Of a DNA stretch of 64,000 nucleotides, positions 54,720 through 62,623 are shown piece by piece. Made by a program: the position numbers and the translations under genes. The stretch's first letter is position 1. Each line of letters starts with the position of its first letter. Origin of the DNA: Treponema sp. OMZ 838 (GTDB taxonomy: Bacteria; Spirochaetota; Spirochaetia; Treponematales; Treponemataceae); NCBI RefSeq assembly GCF_000775995.1, contig NZ_CP009227.1:1674001-1738000 (forward strand), in the 5' to 3' direction. A model generated the notes under the pieces. It worked only from the letters and a program-made list of their open reading frames with translations, had not been told where the DNA came from and searched no databases.

Positions 54720-55056
54720 TAACAAACCTCACCCATTTTGAATGCCATCGCGCCTTTGCCGCCTCGAACCATTTCGCGCACGCATTCGGGTTACGTTGCT
54801 TGCTGTGGTCGAATTGCTCCCCGTAATACTGCGCCCGTGCATACGGTGTCTGCCAGATTAAAAGCCCGCTCCCCATCGTTGTATTGATGATAGCCGACTT
54901 TTGCAGGACGCTTGTTTCAAGCGGGCAAAAGTAGTTACTGTCTTTGACAACAAGGTAATCAAGATAGCCTTGCACACTTTCAATGCGTTGTACGACATTC
55001 GCTTTTATAATCTTACCGTCTTCGGCAAGCCGCTTTACTTTAAATTCGATTGTCAT
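54697..55056 (-). CDS. Minor capsid protein type 2 (intact copy)
   Basis: 119 residues from ATG 55056, which overlaps the type 1 stop by 4 bases; the frame runs further upstream but there it only shadows the type 1 gene. IESVQGYLDYLVVKDSNYFCPLETS followed by WFEAAKARWHSKWVRFVNEML matches the Minor_capsid_2 family of A118-like phages, which join head and tail. Its first 70 residues have a diverged, truncated copy in the gene at 55922. Confidence 0.75.
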   Translation of the reverse strand: MTIEFKVKRLAEDGKIIKANVVQRIESVQGYLDYLVVKDSNYFCPLETSVLQKSAIINTTMGSGLLIWQTPYARAQYYGEQFDHSKQRNPNACAKWFEAAKARWHSKWVRFVNEMLKNS

Positions 55057-55388
55057 ACAAGCGACAGCTCCCAATGATGCACCAGCGAACCTCTGCCAGC
55101 GGTGTAGCATGGAGTTACGGCGCGGACGGTGTATTGTTGTCCTTGCCAAAATACCGCGCTGTCGGTTTTGGGTATAAATCCGCGCGGGGCGCTGTTTACC
55201 CCGTCGATAAAAAGAAGTAATTTGTCGTCCTTTTCTTCACCGACGGTTCCGCGCCTTACGCTGTATGCCGGCACTATCCGCACGTGTTCGAGTAAGATAC
55301 TTTCCGCATACTCCGCGCCGCCGTCGCGGTTTAACCCGCTTACCTCTTGCACGGTGCAGGAATGGATTAAAAGGTGTCTACCGATCAT
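55053..55388 (-). CDS. Minor capsid protein type 1 / head-closure, copy B
   Basis: 111 residues from ATG 55388 (MIGRHLLIHSCTVQEVSG); the frame opens earlier, but that part overlaps the connector gene. It is nearly identical to the copy at 56410 (only a few substitutions such as NSAPRG/NSTPRG). Minor_capsid_1 family by order and size. Part of the tandem duplication. Confidence 0.75.
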   Translation of the reverse strand: MIGRHLLIHSCTVQEVSGLNRDGGAEYAESILLEHVRIVPAYSVRRGTVGEEKDDKLLLFIDGVNSAPRGFIPKTDSAVFWQGQQYTVRAVTPCYTAGRGSLVHHWELSLV

Positions 55389-55399
55389 CGCATTACCTC

Positions 55400-55738
55400 C
55401 TATCGCACTCCGCCGGTGATATAACAAAAGAGCTTAAGCCATTCGTATTTTTTTGCCTCAAGGCTCTTTTTTGTGCCGCTCCACGAATAGCCGCCGATAC
55501 TTTCGCTCGTCGTTACGGTGTCATTGCCGCCTGCCTGATAATCTATTTCAATCATCATACAGATAGCCTTTACGATGCCGTCCGCTTCGCGCTCTACAAT
55601 AAGACCGTCGTCGTATAACCCTTTGACAAAGAGAACGTTTTTTAGGCGGTATGTGTTAAACTCCGCCGCTGATGGGATAACCGCTCGCCCTAATTCGTCC
55701 GAGTAAAAATCGTAGGTTACTTTATCAAAGGGGGTCAT
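55400..55738 (-). CDS. Head-tail connector-like protein, copy B
   Basis: 112 residues, starting MTPFDKVTYDFYSDELGRAV and ending LKLFCYITGGVR. It lies where gp6-like connectors sit, between major capsid and minor capsid genes. The copy at 56757 differs at about 15 positions clustered in the first 25 and last 20 residues, so the duplication is not recent or has been shuffled with a related phage. Confidence 0.65.
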   Translation of the reverse strand: MTPFDKVTYDFYSDELGRAVIPSAAEFNTYRLKNVLFVKGLYDDGLIVEREADGIVKAICMMIEIDYQAGGNDTVTTSESIGGYSWSGTKKSLEAKKYEWLKLFCYITGGVR

Positions 55739-55745
55739 TGATTGC

Positions 55746-55850
55746 TTATTCCTTTTTCCCGCCCTTTTTGACGGGATCGTCTTTCGGCTCCGGCGGTTCC
55801 GGCGGTGTCGGTGTTCCGCCCTCTTCGGGGATATATCCTACTGTACGCAT
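55746..55850 (-). CDS. 34-residue Pro/Glu-rich protein, copy B (short form)
   Basis: ATG 55848-55850 to TAA 55746-55748. It reads MRTVGYIPEEGGTPTPPEPP and ends DDPVKKGGKKE. The first ten residues and the last ten match the 95-residue protein at 57103 nearly exactly; the middle lacks the repeats. Function unknown; the position after the major capsid gene hints at a small head decoration or Ig-less linker protein. Confidence 0.6.
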   Translation of the reverse strand: MRTVGYIPEEGGTPTPPEPPEPKDDPVKKGGKKE

Positions 55851-55921
55851 TCTTATTGCCTCCTTTTAAATCTTGTCATAGGGCGAATGAGCGGACGGTT
55901 TACCGCCCGCCTGTTTTCCTA

Positions 55922-56413
55922 TTACGCTGCCGTATGCAGGTAGATACCGTTCTTCTTGTTTTCGTACACGTCGGCAATACCGTATGAACGGTAATTGAAC
56001 GCCCAACCGTCGGCAAGCTGATTTTCTTCCGGTCTGAAAATGCTTACAACGACATGCTTTGAAAACTGGATAAGAGCGCTTTTATGAATAATCATAAAGT
56101 TGACGTCCTTCGCGCTTGCGTTCTTTTTGTACCCGCCTTTTTCCTCTCCGCTGCCCTTGCCGTTCAGCTGGTCAATAGCAGTGTAGAACCGCGCTTGCGG
56201 AACTTTGATAATGCGTTTTTTTCCAATCTTTGTATTGGTGATAGAGGACTTTTGCAGGTGGCTATCTTTCAACGGGCAAAAATAATTACTGTCTTGCAAT
56301 ACCATACTGTCAAGATAAGGCTGTACGCTTTCTATCTTTTGTTTTACGATATTTTCCAGCCGCTTACTGTCCAGATGTTGTGCAACTTTACACACAAGAA
56401 ATTCAACAATCAT
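55922..56413 (-). CDS. Chimeric gene: minor capsid type 2 N-terminus joined to major capsid C-terminus
   Basis: 163 residues from ATG 56413. Residues 1-69 (MIVEFLVCKVAQHLDSKRL to NTKIGKK) align with the type 2 minor capsid protein at 54697. From about 70 (VPQARFYTAIDQLNGKGSG) to the end it matches the last 93 residues of the major capsid protein at 57456 almost exactly. The join falls where both parents have TP-x-x-R-like sequence. It marks the boundary of the tandem duplication. It probably makes no useful capsid part. Confidence 0.75.
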   Translation of the reverse strand: MIVEFLVCKVAQHLDSKRLENIVKQKIESVQPYLDSMVLQDSNYFCPLKDSHLQKSSITNTKIGKKRIIKVPQARFYTAIDQLNGKGSGEEKGGYKKNASAKDVNFMIIHKSALIQFSKHVVVSIFRPEENQLADGWAFNYRSYGIADVYENKKNGIYLHTAA

Positions 56414-56745
56414 ACAAGCGACAGCTCCCAATGATGCACCAGCGAACCTCTGCCAGCGGTGTAGCATGGAGTTACGGCGCGGACGGTGTATTGTTGCCCT
56501 TGCCAAAATACCGCGCTGTCGGTTTTGGGTATAAACCCGCGCGGTGTACTGTTTACCCCGTCGATAAAAAGAAGTAATTTGTCGTCCTTTTCTTCACCGA
56601 CGGTTCCGCGTCTTACGCTGTATGCCGGCACTATCCGCACGTGTTCAAGAAGGATGCTTTCTCCATACTCCGCGCCGCCGTCGCGGTTTAACCCGCTTAC
56701 CTCTTGCACGGTACAGGAATGGATTAAAAGGTGTCTACCGATCAT
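56410..56745 (-). CDS. Minor capsid protein type 1 / head-closure, copy A
   Basis: 111 residues from ATG 56745. Near-identical to copy B at 55053, offset by exactly 1357 bases. In this copy the downstream partner (type 2) is truncated, so copy A is the one followed by the chimera. Confidence 0.75.
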   Translation of the reverse strand: MIGRHLLIHSCTVQEVSGLNRDGGAEYGESILLEHVRIVPAYSVRRGTVGEEKDDKLLLFIDGVNSTPRGFIPKTDSAVFWQGQQYTVRAVTPCYTAGRGSLVHHWELSLV

Positions 56746-56756
56746 CGCCTTACCTC

Positions 56757-57095
56757 CTATCGCACTCCGCCGGTGATATGACAAAAGAGCTTCAAGCATT
56801 CGTATTTTTTTGCCTCACCGCTCTTTTTTGTGCCGCTCCATGAATACCCGCCGATGCTTTCGCTCGTCGTTACGGTGTCGCTACCCCCTTCCTGATAATC
56901 TATTTCAATCATCATACAGGTAGCCTTTACGATGCCGTCCGCCTCGCGCTCCACAACAAGCCCATCATCATACAACCCTTTGACAAAGAGAACATTTTTA
57001 AGGCGGTATGTGTTAAACTCCGCCTCGGTTGGAATAACCGCTCGTCCTAATGTGTGAGAGTAAAAATCGTAGGTTACTTTGTCAAAGAGTGTCAT
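56757..57095 (-). CDS. Head-tail connector-like protein, copy A
   Basis: 112 residues starting MTLFDKVTYDFYSHTLGRAV. Paralogue of the gene at 55400, same length, 1357 bases apart. The central part is nearly the same; N- and C-terminal segments differ. Confidence 0.65.
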   Translation of the reverse strand: MTLFDKVTYDFYSHTLGRAVIPTEAEFNTYRLKNVLFVKGLYDDGLVVEREADGIVKATCMMIEIDYQEGGSDTVTTSESIGGYSWSGTKKSGEAKKYECLKLFCHITGGVR

Positions 57096-57102
57096 TGATT
57101 GC

Positions 57103-57390
57103 TTATTCCTTCTTCCCGCCCTTTTTGCCGGGATCGTCTTTCGGCTCCGGCGGTGTCGTGTTGCTGGTATCAGCCGGCGGTTCGGGCGGTGTCGTGTTGC
57201 TGGTATCAGCCGGCGGTTCGGGCGGTGTCGTGTTGCTGGTATCAGCCGGCGGTTCGGGCGGCGTCGGTGTTCCGGTTCCGTCGTCTTTCGGCTCCGGCGG
57301 TTCGGGCGTTGCCGGCGTTCCGCCCTGTTCCGTTACCGGCTCTTTTTTCTGCTCCGCGCCCTCTTCGGGGATATATCCTACTGTGCGCAT
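57103..57390 (-). CDS. 95-residue Pro/Glu/Thr-rich repeat protein, copy A (long form)
   Basis: It opens MRTVGYIPEEGAEQKKEPV and ends DDPGKKGGKKE. The middle has three exact copies of PPEPPADTSNTT, encoded by 36-bp repeats. Likely an extended, unstructured protein. The short form at 55746 lacks these repeats, which suggests gain or loss of 36-bp units by slippage. It lies directly downstream of the major capsid gene. Confidence 0.65.
   Translation of the reverse strand: MRTVGYIPEEGAEQKKEPVTEQGGTPATPEPPEPKDDGTGTPTPPEPPADTSNTTPPEPPADTSNTTPPEPPADTSNTTPPEPKDDPGKKGGKKE
57151..57258. repeat. Three 36-bp tandem repeats
   Basis: Units start at 57151, 57187 and 57223, each beginning CGGTGTCGTGTTGCTGG, and are identical. 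They encode the PPEPPADTSNTT repeats in frame, so copy-number change keeps the reading frame. Confidence 0.9.
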
Positions 57391-57455
57391 CTTTATCGCC
57401 TCCTTAATTTATAGAGTGTAAATAAGCGGACGGTTTACCGCCCGCCTCTTTTCCA

Positions 57456-58325
57456 TTATGCTGCCGTATGCAGGTAGATACCGTTCTTCTTGTTTTCGTA
57501 CACGTCGGCAATACCGTACGAACGGTAATTGAACGCCCAGCCGTCGGCAAGCTGATTTTCTTCCGGTCTGAAAATGCTTACAACGACATGCTTTGAAAAC
57601 TGGATAAGAGCGCTTTTATGAATAATCATAAAGTTGACATCCTTCGCACTTGCGTTCTTTTTGTACCCGCCTTTTTCCTCTCCGCTGCCCTTGCCGTTCA
57701 GCTGGTCAATAGCAGTGTAGAACCGCGATTGCGGAGTTTTGACAATGCGGCTTTCAAATGTCGCTAACAGCTCTCTTGACTTGGTGGTATCAAGCGAATG
57801 AATAGCGTTGAAATGCGCGGGGGTAAGGAAAAGGTAGCGCCCTTCCTCCGGCACTTCCGCATCATCGAGCGTACCGATCGCCGCGGTAATCGCTTGCATA
57901 ACAGCCCCACCATCGGCGAGCGTGGCCGCTTTCTTTGTTCCGGCTTTTAATGCGTATTTAGCGAACCGATACGCATCGAGTTCAGGGGTAACCTTGGTAC
58001 GGATAAACTCGGCGGCAAGGCGGCCAAATGCAACCCCTGCCGTTTCCTCGTTATCCATTGCGTCAACGGTAAAACGCCGCCCGCGGTCAAAGTCGCATTT
58101 GACCGTTTCGTTTTTAAGGTCAACACCGCCGGATACATACCCATCATTACGGCTATAGTCGCCGAGGCCGTCCATGTCCAACTTTGGGATGACAAACTCT
58201 CCGGCGTTTGCCCCTTGCGTTATCAGCGCGGGGTTTGTTTCCAAAACGGCCGTTTTGGACGAGTATTTGTATACATCGTCAAGCTGATCGATGTACTTCT
58301 TAAAGGTAAGAATGTTATTCGCCAT
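57456..58325 (-). CDS. Phage major capsid protein
   Basis: 289 residues, starting MANNILTFKKYIDQLDDVYKYSS. It follows a scaffold gene and precedes connector genes, as in A118-like siphophages. The pattern of a long N-terminal region, FDRGRRFTVDAMDNEETAGVAF, DAYRFAKYALKAGT and YLFLTPAHFNAIH fits this coat protein group (HK97 fold). The C-terminal 93 residues are duplicated in the chimeric gene at 55922. Confidence 0.85.
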   Translation of the reverse strand: MANNILTFKKYIDQLDDVYKYSSKTAVLETNPALITQGANAGEFVIPKLDMDGLGDYSRNDGYVSGGVDLKNETVKCDFDRGRRFTVDAMDNEETAGVAFGRLAAEFIRTKVTPELDAYRFAKYALKAGTKKAATLADGGAVMQAITAAIGTLDDAEVPEEGRYLFLTPAHFNAIHSLDTTKSRELLATFESRIVKTPQSRFYTAIDQLNGKGSGEEKGGYKKNASAKDVNFMIIHKSALIQFSKHVVVSIFRPEENQLADGWAFNYRSYGIADVYENKKNGIYLHTAA

Positions 58326-58345
58326 GTTCTTTTATTCTCCTTGTA

Positions 58346-58900
58346 TTAGTCTTTTTCAGGCGGCAAGCCCATTACCGCCCGTGCTGCCGCCCGCTCATCG
58401 GCTGCGTGCGAGCCGCCTTTCATGCTGCCTTGTACCGGTGGTGCGGGAGCGGTATCGTCGGCAAGGATGTTTTTTTGATCCTTCGTAAGGGCGGCAAATA
58501 AATCATCAAGCGATTTGCCCTTTGCCTCTTCACTGCCGAGCTGTTCGGTGAGCTTTGCCGCGAGGGCATCACGGGTAATATCGTTGACAAACTTTTTGCC
58601 GCTTAAAAAATCCTTTACTTGGGCGGTTCTCTCAAGGCTTGCAATCTTCGCTGCCGCTTCTTTTTTTGCCGCCTCCGCTTCCGCTTTGTACTTTTCAACA
58701 TCGGCCTTTATTTGCTCATGGTCTGCAAAGCCTTCAAGCGTTTTATTCGCTTTTTCAAGCTGCGCTTTAGTTTCCTTAGCCTCTTCTTGAGCGGCGAGCG
58801 TCTTTTGTTTTTCGCGCTCTATATCCTTGCCGTTCTCTGCCATAATCTGGTCGATAACGGCGGCTTCAAGGTTAAGCCCTTCCAAAAATTCTCGCTTCAT
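58346..58900 (-). CDS. Phage scaffold protein (GP20-like)
   Basis: 184 residues, mostly one long alpha-helical coiled coil (Lys/Glu/Ala-rich, residues 25-95), then VKDFLSGKKFVNDITRDALAAKL and a flexible end. This is the layout of phage minor structural GP20 scaffold proteins, which guide coat assembly and leave the head. Directly upstream of the major capsid gene. Confidence 0.85.
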   Translation of the reverse strand: MKREFLEGLNLEAAVIDQIMAENGKDIEREKQKTLAAQEEAKETKAQLEKANKTLEGFADHEQIKADVEKYKAEAEAAKKEAAAKIASLERTAQVKDFLSGKKFVNDITRDALAAKLTEQLGSEEAKGKSLDDLFAALTKDQKNILADDTAPAPPVQGSMKGGSHAADERAAARAVMGLPPEKD

Positions 58901-59037
58901 ACATCTCCTCTTTTATATTCTTCACGTTACGCATCGTTTTACGGCGTTGCCCGCCGATCGTGAGTGCTGATCTTTTTTATTACGCGCCTGTCAGCTTCTG
59001 CGCATTACACCTTTATAGTTAGGCTTCCGGTGTGTTT

Positions 59038-59526
59038 TTACGGTAAAAACGGAAAAAATCTTTTTAATTTTACGATTGCAAAAACGATAGCTCCAACAAG
59101 AGCTGTTGAAAGCATTATAACGGTAATTGTCAGCCGGTGGATCGTGTCTTTTTTTTCGTCAATTAGGGCTTGCTTTTCCGCTATTGTTTCGGCTGCCTCT
59201 TGCTCGGATTTGTTGTAGGATGTCCGCAAATTCTTCAAGGTATCCCGCTCCGTCTGTAATTGATTGTTTAAGGTGTTCGCTGTTTTCTCTGCTTGCTGCA
59301 AGCTCACCGCTAAGGTTTTCGCTTTGCTCTCTTGCGCCCTCAATCGCTCCGCTAAGTCGCTCGCTTGAGATTGCAGATTCTGTCTGCTTATTGCTAAGCT
59401 CTGCGATATGCTCTCTAACCTGATAAGCTCCGCTTCCGTTATCACGTACTCCTGCCCCTGTACAGCAAGCGGCAAGCATAAACAGCACAAGGCAGATAAG
59501 GCAAACAATAAAAACATTCTTTTCAT
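59038..59526 (-). CDS. Exported coiled-coil protein with C-terminal membrane anchor (spanin-like partner)
   Basis: 162 residues. The N-terminus is a signal (MKRMFLLFALSALCCLC, probable cut after AVQG), residues 25-130 form a coiled coil (SQASDLAERLRAQESKAK and on), and residues about 135-155 are a membrane helix (ITVIMLSTALVGAIVFAIV) with a short basic tail. It starts 4 bases after, and in a different frame from, the lipoprotein at 59530; the two overlap for 368 bases. Inner-membrane-anchored and outer-membrane lipoprotein partners read in two frames recall lambda Rz/Rz1, though the anchor is at the opposite end. Confidence 0.55.
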   Translation of the reverse strand: MKRMFLLFALSALCCLCLPLAVQGQEYVITEAELIRLESISQSLAISRQNLQSQASDLAERLRAQESKAKTLAVSLQQAEKTANTLNNQLQTERDTLKNLRTSYNKSEQEAAETIAEKQALIDEKKDTIHRLTITVIMLSTALVGAIVFAIVKLKRFFPFLP

Positions 59527-59530
59527 TCAT
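59159..59530 (-). CDS. Lipoprotein nested out of frame (o-spanin-like)
   Basis: 123 residues. Signal MNEKNVFIVCLICLVLFMLAAC with lipobox LAAC, then a helical, polar mature part (ELSNKQTESAISSERLSGAI and on). AAAGGAGCGGTGA gives the ATG at 59530 better spacing (6 bases) than the 59526 frame (10 bases). It lies in the lysis block two genes after the endolysin. Both frames have export signals, which chance alone would rarely give, but which frame is the main product is open. Confidence 0.55.
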   Translation of the reverse strand: MNEKNVFIVCLICLVLFMLAACCTGAGVRDNGSGAYQVREHIAELSNKQTESAISSERLSGAIEGAREQSENLSGELAASRENSEHLKQSITDGAGYLEEFADILQQIRARGSRNNSGKASPN

Positions 59531-60020
59531 TCACCGCTCCTTTTGATTTATCGTATTTTTTTATACACAACCACCGTTCTGTGTTCTCGAAAATCTTACA
59601 CAGCTGATCCGACAAGCCGAAGCGTTGCTTGTTGATTTCGATAGATTTTAAAACATCGCCATCATTATGCCGTTCACTCGCAGCCTTCCAGTCAAAAAAC
59701 ATTTCAACTAAATCGGCAAGCGTAAAGTCATCTATTCCATTGTCATAATGCTCAGGGTGATGGCTGTTATGAGAATAATGGTGATCAAGAGCCGGTTTTA
59801 ATTCTGCCAATGCTTGTTTATACTCTTCACTACCATACGTTAAAGCTTTTAACCGCGGTGTCATTTTATCAAAAAACATTTTTTCCGGTTCATGCAATTT
59901 CGATTCATCGTGTGTTACAGCCCTGTTTATCAGCTCTTGCAAGAATTGCAAGAGTAAGGCATTAACACGCTTTATGTGTAGCAATGTGTCTTTAGCAGAA
60001 TCGTATCGCTGCTCATTCAT
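59523..60020 (-). CDS. DUF5662-like phage protein
   Basis: 165 residues from ATG 60020, supported by AAGGAG 6 bases upstream; an ATG at 60044 in frame is less likely. HDESKLHEPEKMFFDKM, ALDHHYSHNSHHPEHYDNG and FDWKAASERHNDGD show conserved His/Asp positions as in DUF5662, suggesting a metal-dependent hydrolase-like fold. Its stop overlaps both starts of the nested pair below. Role unknown. Confidence 0.7.
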   Translation of the reverse strand: MNEQRYDSAKDTLLHIKRVNALLLQFLQELINRAVTHDESKLHEPEKMFFDKMTPRLKALTYGSEEYKQALAELKPALDHHYSHNSHHPEHYDNGIDDFTLADLVEMFFDWKAASERHNDGDVLKSIEINKQRFGLSDQLCKIFENTERWLCIKKYDKSKGAVNE

Positions 60021-60050
60021 CAACCGCTCCTTGGTGATTCTCATTTGTAC

Positions 60051-60500
60051 CTATCCCTTCATAAGTTCAAAGTGGGGATTGTCCCAACCCTTACCCCACA
60101 CCTGTCCATATCCGCCTGCGCACCAATCAAGCCCGCATTCTTCACCGATAGTGCCGATTTCTTTCCAGACTTGCTCCGGTGCATTCCACCAGACGCGGCC
60201 GTCTTTTACCGGTGCAATATCAACAGCATTGCCGCCAAAATGCCGGGATTGCGTCGTCTTTGTTACAATGTGCTTATTCTCATCTTCCGTTAAAAGATAT
60301 AAGCCCGCTTTTTTGCGGAGTGCGTTTACCTCTTCAAGCGGTTTACGCCCTTGCGCATAATAGGCAAGCTGTGTGTCGACTGTTCGATCGGTTTCAAGCA
60401 CGATGACTTCTATGCCGCGCTTTTTTAGCTCGGCTAAAAAAAACCGCGTTCGCTTTGCCAGTTCCGGCTTAAGCCGATCAATATCCCGTATCACTCCCAT
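60051..60500 (-). CDS. M15-family peptidase endolysin
   Basis: 149 residues, single domain, no signal peptide. TQSRHFGGNAVDIAPV and NPHFELM provide the zinc ligands (His, Asp, His) of L-alanyl-D-glutamate / VanY-type peptidases. This is the size and form of the T5-type endolysin, which needs a holin for release. It anchors the lysis block between 59.0 and 61.2 kb. Confidence 0.85.
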   Translation of the reverse strand: MGVIRDIDRLKPELAKRTRFFLAELKKRGIEVIVLETDRTVDTQLAYYAQGRKPLEEVNALRKKAGLYLLTEDENKHIVTKTTQSRHFGGNAVDIAPVKDGRVWWNAPEQVWKEIGTIGEECGLDWCAGGYGQVWGKGWDNPHFELMKG

Positions 60501-60502
60501 CG

Positions 60503-61195
60503 TTAAACCTCCTCAATTTTTTTAGCTTCCAGTTTATGGAGCACTTCAAGCAGCGCATCCGCCTGCTTTATTTTCTTTTCTCGCTTTTCTTTGCAAAATT
60601 CAACACGGATAGCATCTCCCAGTTTTTCAAAAAGCGGCTGGTAGGACTCATACATCATTGCTTTGCCCTTCACCTCACGGAGGTAAATTGCTGCCGCCCT
60701 GCGGGTGAACTCCTTCGCAATTGCGTATGTCTTACTTTTTTCTATCGGTTCAGGCGGGTGCGCGGTGCATCGTCCCGCGTTGTGTATTTCGCGCTGTAGG
60801 TGGCTATAGAGTTCCTCGTTCAGTTGTTCGATATAGCCGTTAACCGTCTGAACGGTTAAATCTTCAAATCCGTTTTTGTACAACCGTTTATTAAGGATCG
60901 CCTCTGCTCGGTACATACAACAGGAAAGGCGGCTGATGCCGGTTAATAAATACGATATGTCCGGCAATATATCTTCTGCTCGTTCTTTACGGAGTAGCTC
61001 TATCCGCTCGCAGGCGTCTTTCATGAGATACATCAAACCGATAGTGTCAATTTTTTGCTTTTTACCACCGACCGGCACCTCTACCGTCTGCCCGAAAAGA
61101 GAGAATTTTCCTCCCTTCTTCATCATGAGAATAAAGGCCAGCACAATAACACCCACTATAATAAATTCGCCATGTGGCAATGTTTCTATCGTCAT
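60503..61195 (-). CDS. Membrane-anchored phage protein of unknown function
   Basis: 230 residues with one N-terminal membrane helix (FIIVGVIVLAFILMMKKG, about 11-28) followed by a mostly helical, charged cytoplasmic part with ERIELLRKERAEDILPDI. It precedes the endolysin gene by 2 bases. A holin would fit the place, but it is larger than usual and has only one membrane segment, so that is weakly supported. Confidence 0.5.
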   Translation of the reverse strand: MTIETLPHGEFIIVGVIVLAFILMMKKGGKFSLFGQTVEVPVGGKKQKIDTIGLMYLMKDACERIELLRKERAEDILPDISYLLTGISRLSCCMYRAEAILNKRLYKNGFEDLTVQTVNGYIEQLNEELYSHLQREIHNAGRCTAHPPEPIEKSKTYAIAKEFTRRAAAIYLREVKGKAMMYESYQPLFEKLGDAIRVEFCKEKREKKIKQADALLEVLHKLEAKKIEEV

Positions 61196-61198
61196 TAG

Positions 61199-61735
61199 TT
61201 ATTCTACCTTCGGATAGCGCTGTTTTATTTCTGCTATCTTCGCAAGCCATACGGCTTTATCTATGTCTCCGCGCATTACCTGCATACCCAGCGGATCCGC
61301 TTCTTGTCGATAGGCGGCTTGCCTTAGATTGTCGATATAAAGATTGTATTCTTCTTTTGATAGCTTACCTTCATCGTAAAGCTCTTTTTTTGATTTTTTT
61401 ACAATATAATCACCTTCAATTTTTTCATCGGCCTTGAGCTGAATAAGACCGGCGGAAACCTTTTCGGCGTCCGTCATATCGACAAAATCCGTACCGGCTT
61501 CATTGAGCTTCTTGCCTTCGGGCACCGGGACGAGCCCTTCTTCAACCAGCTGCGTAAACGGCTTTTTAGTCCCTGTCTGTAAGTCAGTGTACATACGGAT
61601 ATCATCGCCGATATTGGCTTGTATATTCTTTCCGTAAAGGTACGTAATTCCCTCTTTTTCTTTCTTCGGCTTCTCGCCGATAACGTGACTTGTAATGATA
61701 TTATTTTCAATTTCAAGTCTTTCTACAAATTCCAT
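61199..61735 (-). CDS. Phage protein of unknown function, upstream of the lysis block
   Basis: 178 residues, starting MEFVERLEIENNIITSHVIG, soluble and charged; the C-terminal third is helical (KKELYDEGKLSKEEYNLYID). It lies directly downstream of the fibre gene, where fibre assembly chaperones are often found. I do not recognise the family. Confidence 0.55.
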   Translation of the reverse strand: MEFVERLEIENNIITSHVIGEKPKKEKEGITYLYGKNIQANIGDDIRMYTDLQTGTKKPFTQLVEEGLVPVPEGKKLNEAGTDFVDMTDAEKVSAGLIQLKADEKIEGDYIVKKSKKELYDEGKLSKEEYNLYIDNLRQAAYRQEADPLGMQVMRGDIDKAVWLAKIAEIKQRYPKVE

Positions 61736-61749
61736 AGCATAACCTCCTT

Positions 61750-62619
61750 TTATTCGTCTTTTACCAATACCCAGACTATAAAAGTCAAGTTTCGAGATCG
61801 ATTTTCTTCGGCTGTTTTTAGGTTTGAATCTTTTGATGTGTCAAAAATGATTTGCTTGGTATTATCATACTGCGACACTGTCACACCAGTGGCTGTGTCA
61901 TTTGTTCTATGGGTATCGCTCGCTTGAAAAACACCAGAACAGCCGGTATAATCAAAACTCTCATATCCTCCTTGTCCTTTTTTAAAACTGCCCTTTATAT
62001 TCCTGATAGCATCCTCTTGCTCATCATCTTGAAAGATATAATCACCATTCTTGATTTGTTCTTTAGTCAATTTTTTGGAACTAAACGGCTTCGCATTTCG
62101 CCCTTTCGCTCTAAAAAAGTTACCGTCATAGTTGACCTCGTACCAACTATAGCCCTCAAAATGAAGGGCGGTATCTTCCAGCGGGCTTTTCATCCCCGGC
62201 CCTTGGATATAGCCGTTTTGAAAGATTTTGATTAACAAATTATTGGTATACTGATTCGCTGATGCAACAGATTGGCTTATATGCTGTTTTACTTCTTCAG
62301 TAAGTGCGATATTGCCCGTTTCACCTTTCAGATTTTTAAAAATAAAGTTGACATTTTTTTTAGCGCCTGCATCCGTTTCGACTACTTCTACGCTCGGCGT
62401 TCCAACATTACTATCAACACTTGCCCGTATCTCGTTTATGCCTTCACAGCCAGATCCCGTCTTTCCGTTTTTTACTACAAAATGCTGCTGCGTATGATTG
62501 GTAAGCGTTGCCGTAAAGACATTCTCTCCGCCGGATTCGTCGCTTGTTTTAGTCTGTTCGATACTCTGGATAAATATGCCTGTCGGGTATATCATTGGTA
62601 TGAGGCATCCGTATTGCAT
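61750..62619 (-). CDS. Phage tail fibre / collar-type protein
   Basis: 289 residues from ATG 62619. The N-terminal part contains FVVKNGKTGSGCEGI, resembling the KNG.xG.xG fibre shaft repeat, and the C-terminus ENRSRNLTFIVWVLVK is the standard end of tail-collar fibre proteins. It probably forms an adhesin for host binding. Unusually it sits between the MuF-type gene and the capsid genes, not after the tail genes. Confidence 0.7.
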   Translation of the reverse strand: MQYGCLIPMIYPTGIFIQSIEQTKTSDESGGENVFTATLTNHTQQHFVVKNGKTGSGCEGINEIRASVDSNVGTPSVEVVETDAGAKKNVNFIFKNLKGETGNIALTEEVKQHISQSVASANQYTNNLLIKIFQNGYIQGPGMKSPLEDTALHFEGYSWYEVNYDGNFFRAKGRNAKPFSSKKLTKEQIKNGDYIFQDDEQEDAIRNIKGSFKKGQGGYESFDYTGCSGVFQASDTHRTNDTATGVTVSQYDNTKQIIFDTSKDSNLKTAEENRSRNLTFIVWVLVKDE

Positions 62620-62623
62620 AGCA

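Larger units (their letters stand above)
54850..57735. repeat. Imperfect tandem duplication of the capsid-connector region
   Basis: Copy B is about 54850-56205 and copy A about 56206-57735. Each holds part of the major capsid gene, the Pro/Glu-rich gene, connector, minor capsid type 1 and the start of type 2. The offset is exactly 1357 bases for the connector and minor capsid genes and 1534 for the capsid end, the difference being mainly the 36-bp repeats. Copies differ by many substitutions. Confidence 0.85.

Noticed and set aside
55922-56506. Start of the chimeric frame at 56506 (and similarly at 55149)
   Set aside because: The extra N-terminal 31 residues only read the minor capsid type 1 gene out of frame; the ATG overlapping its stop is the natural start.
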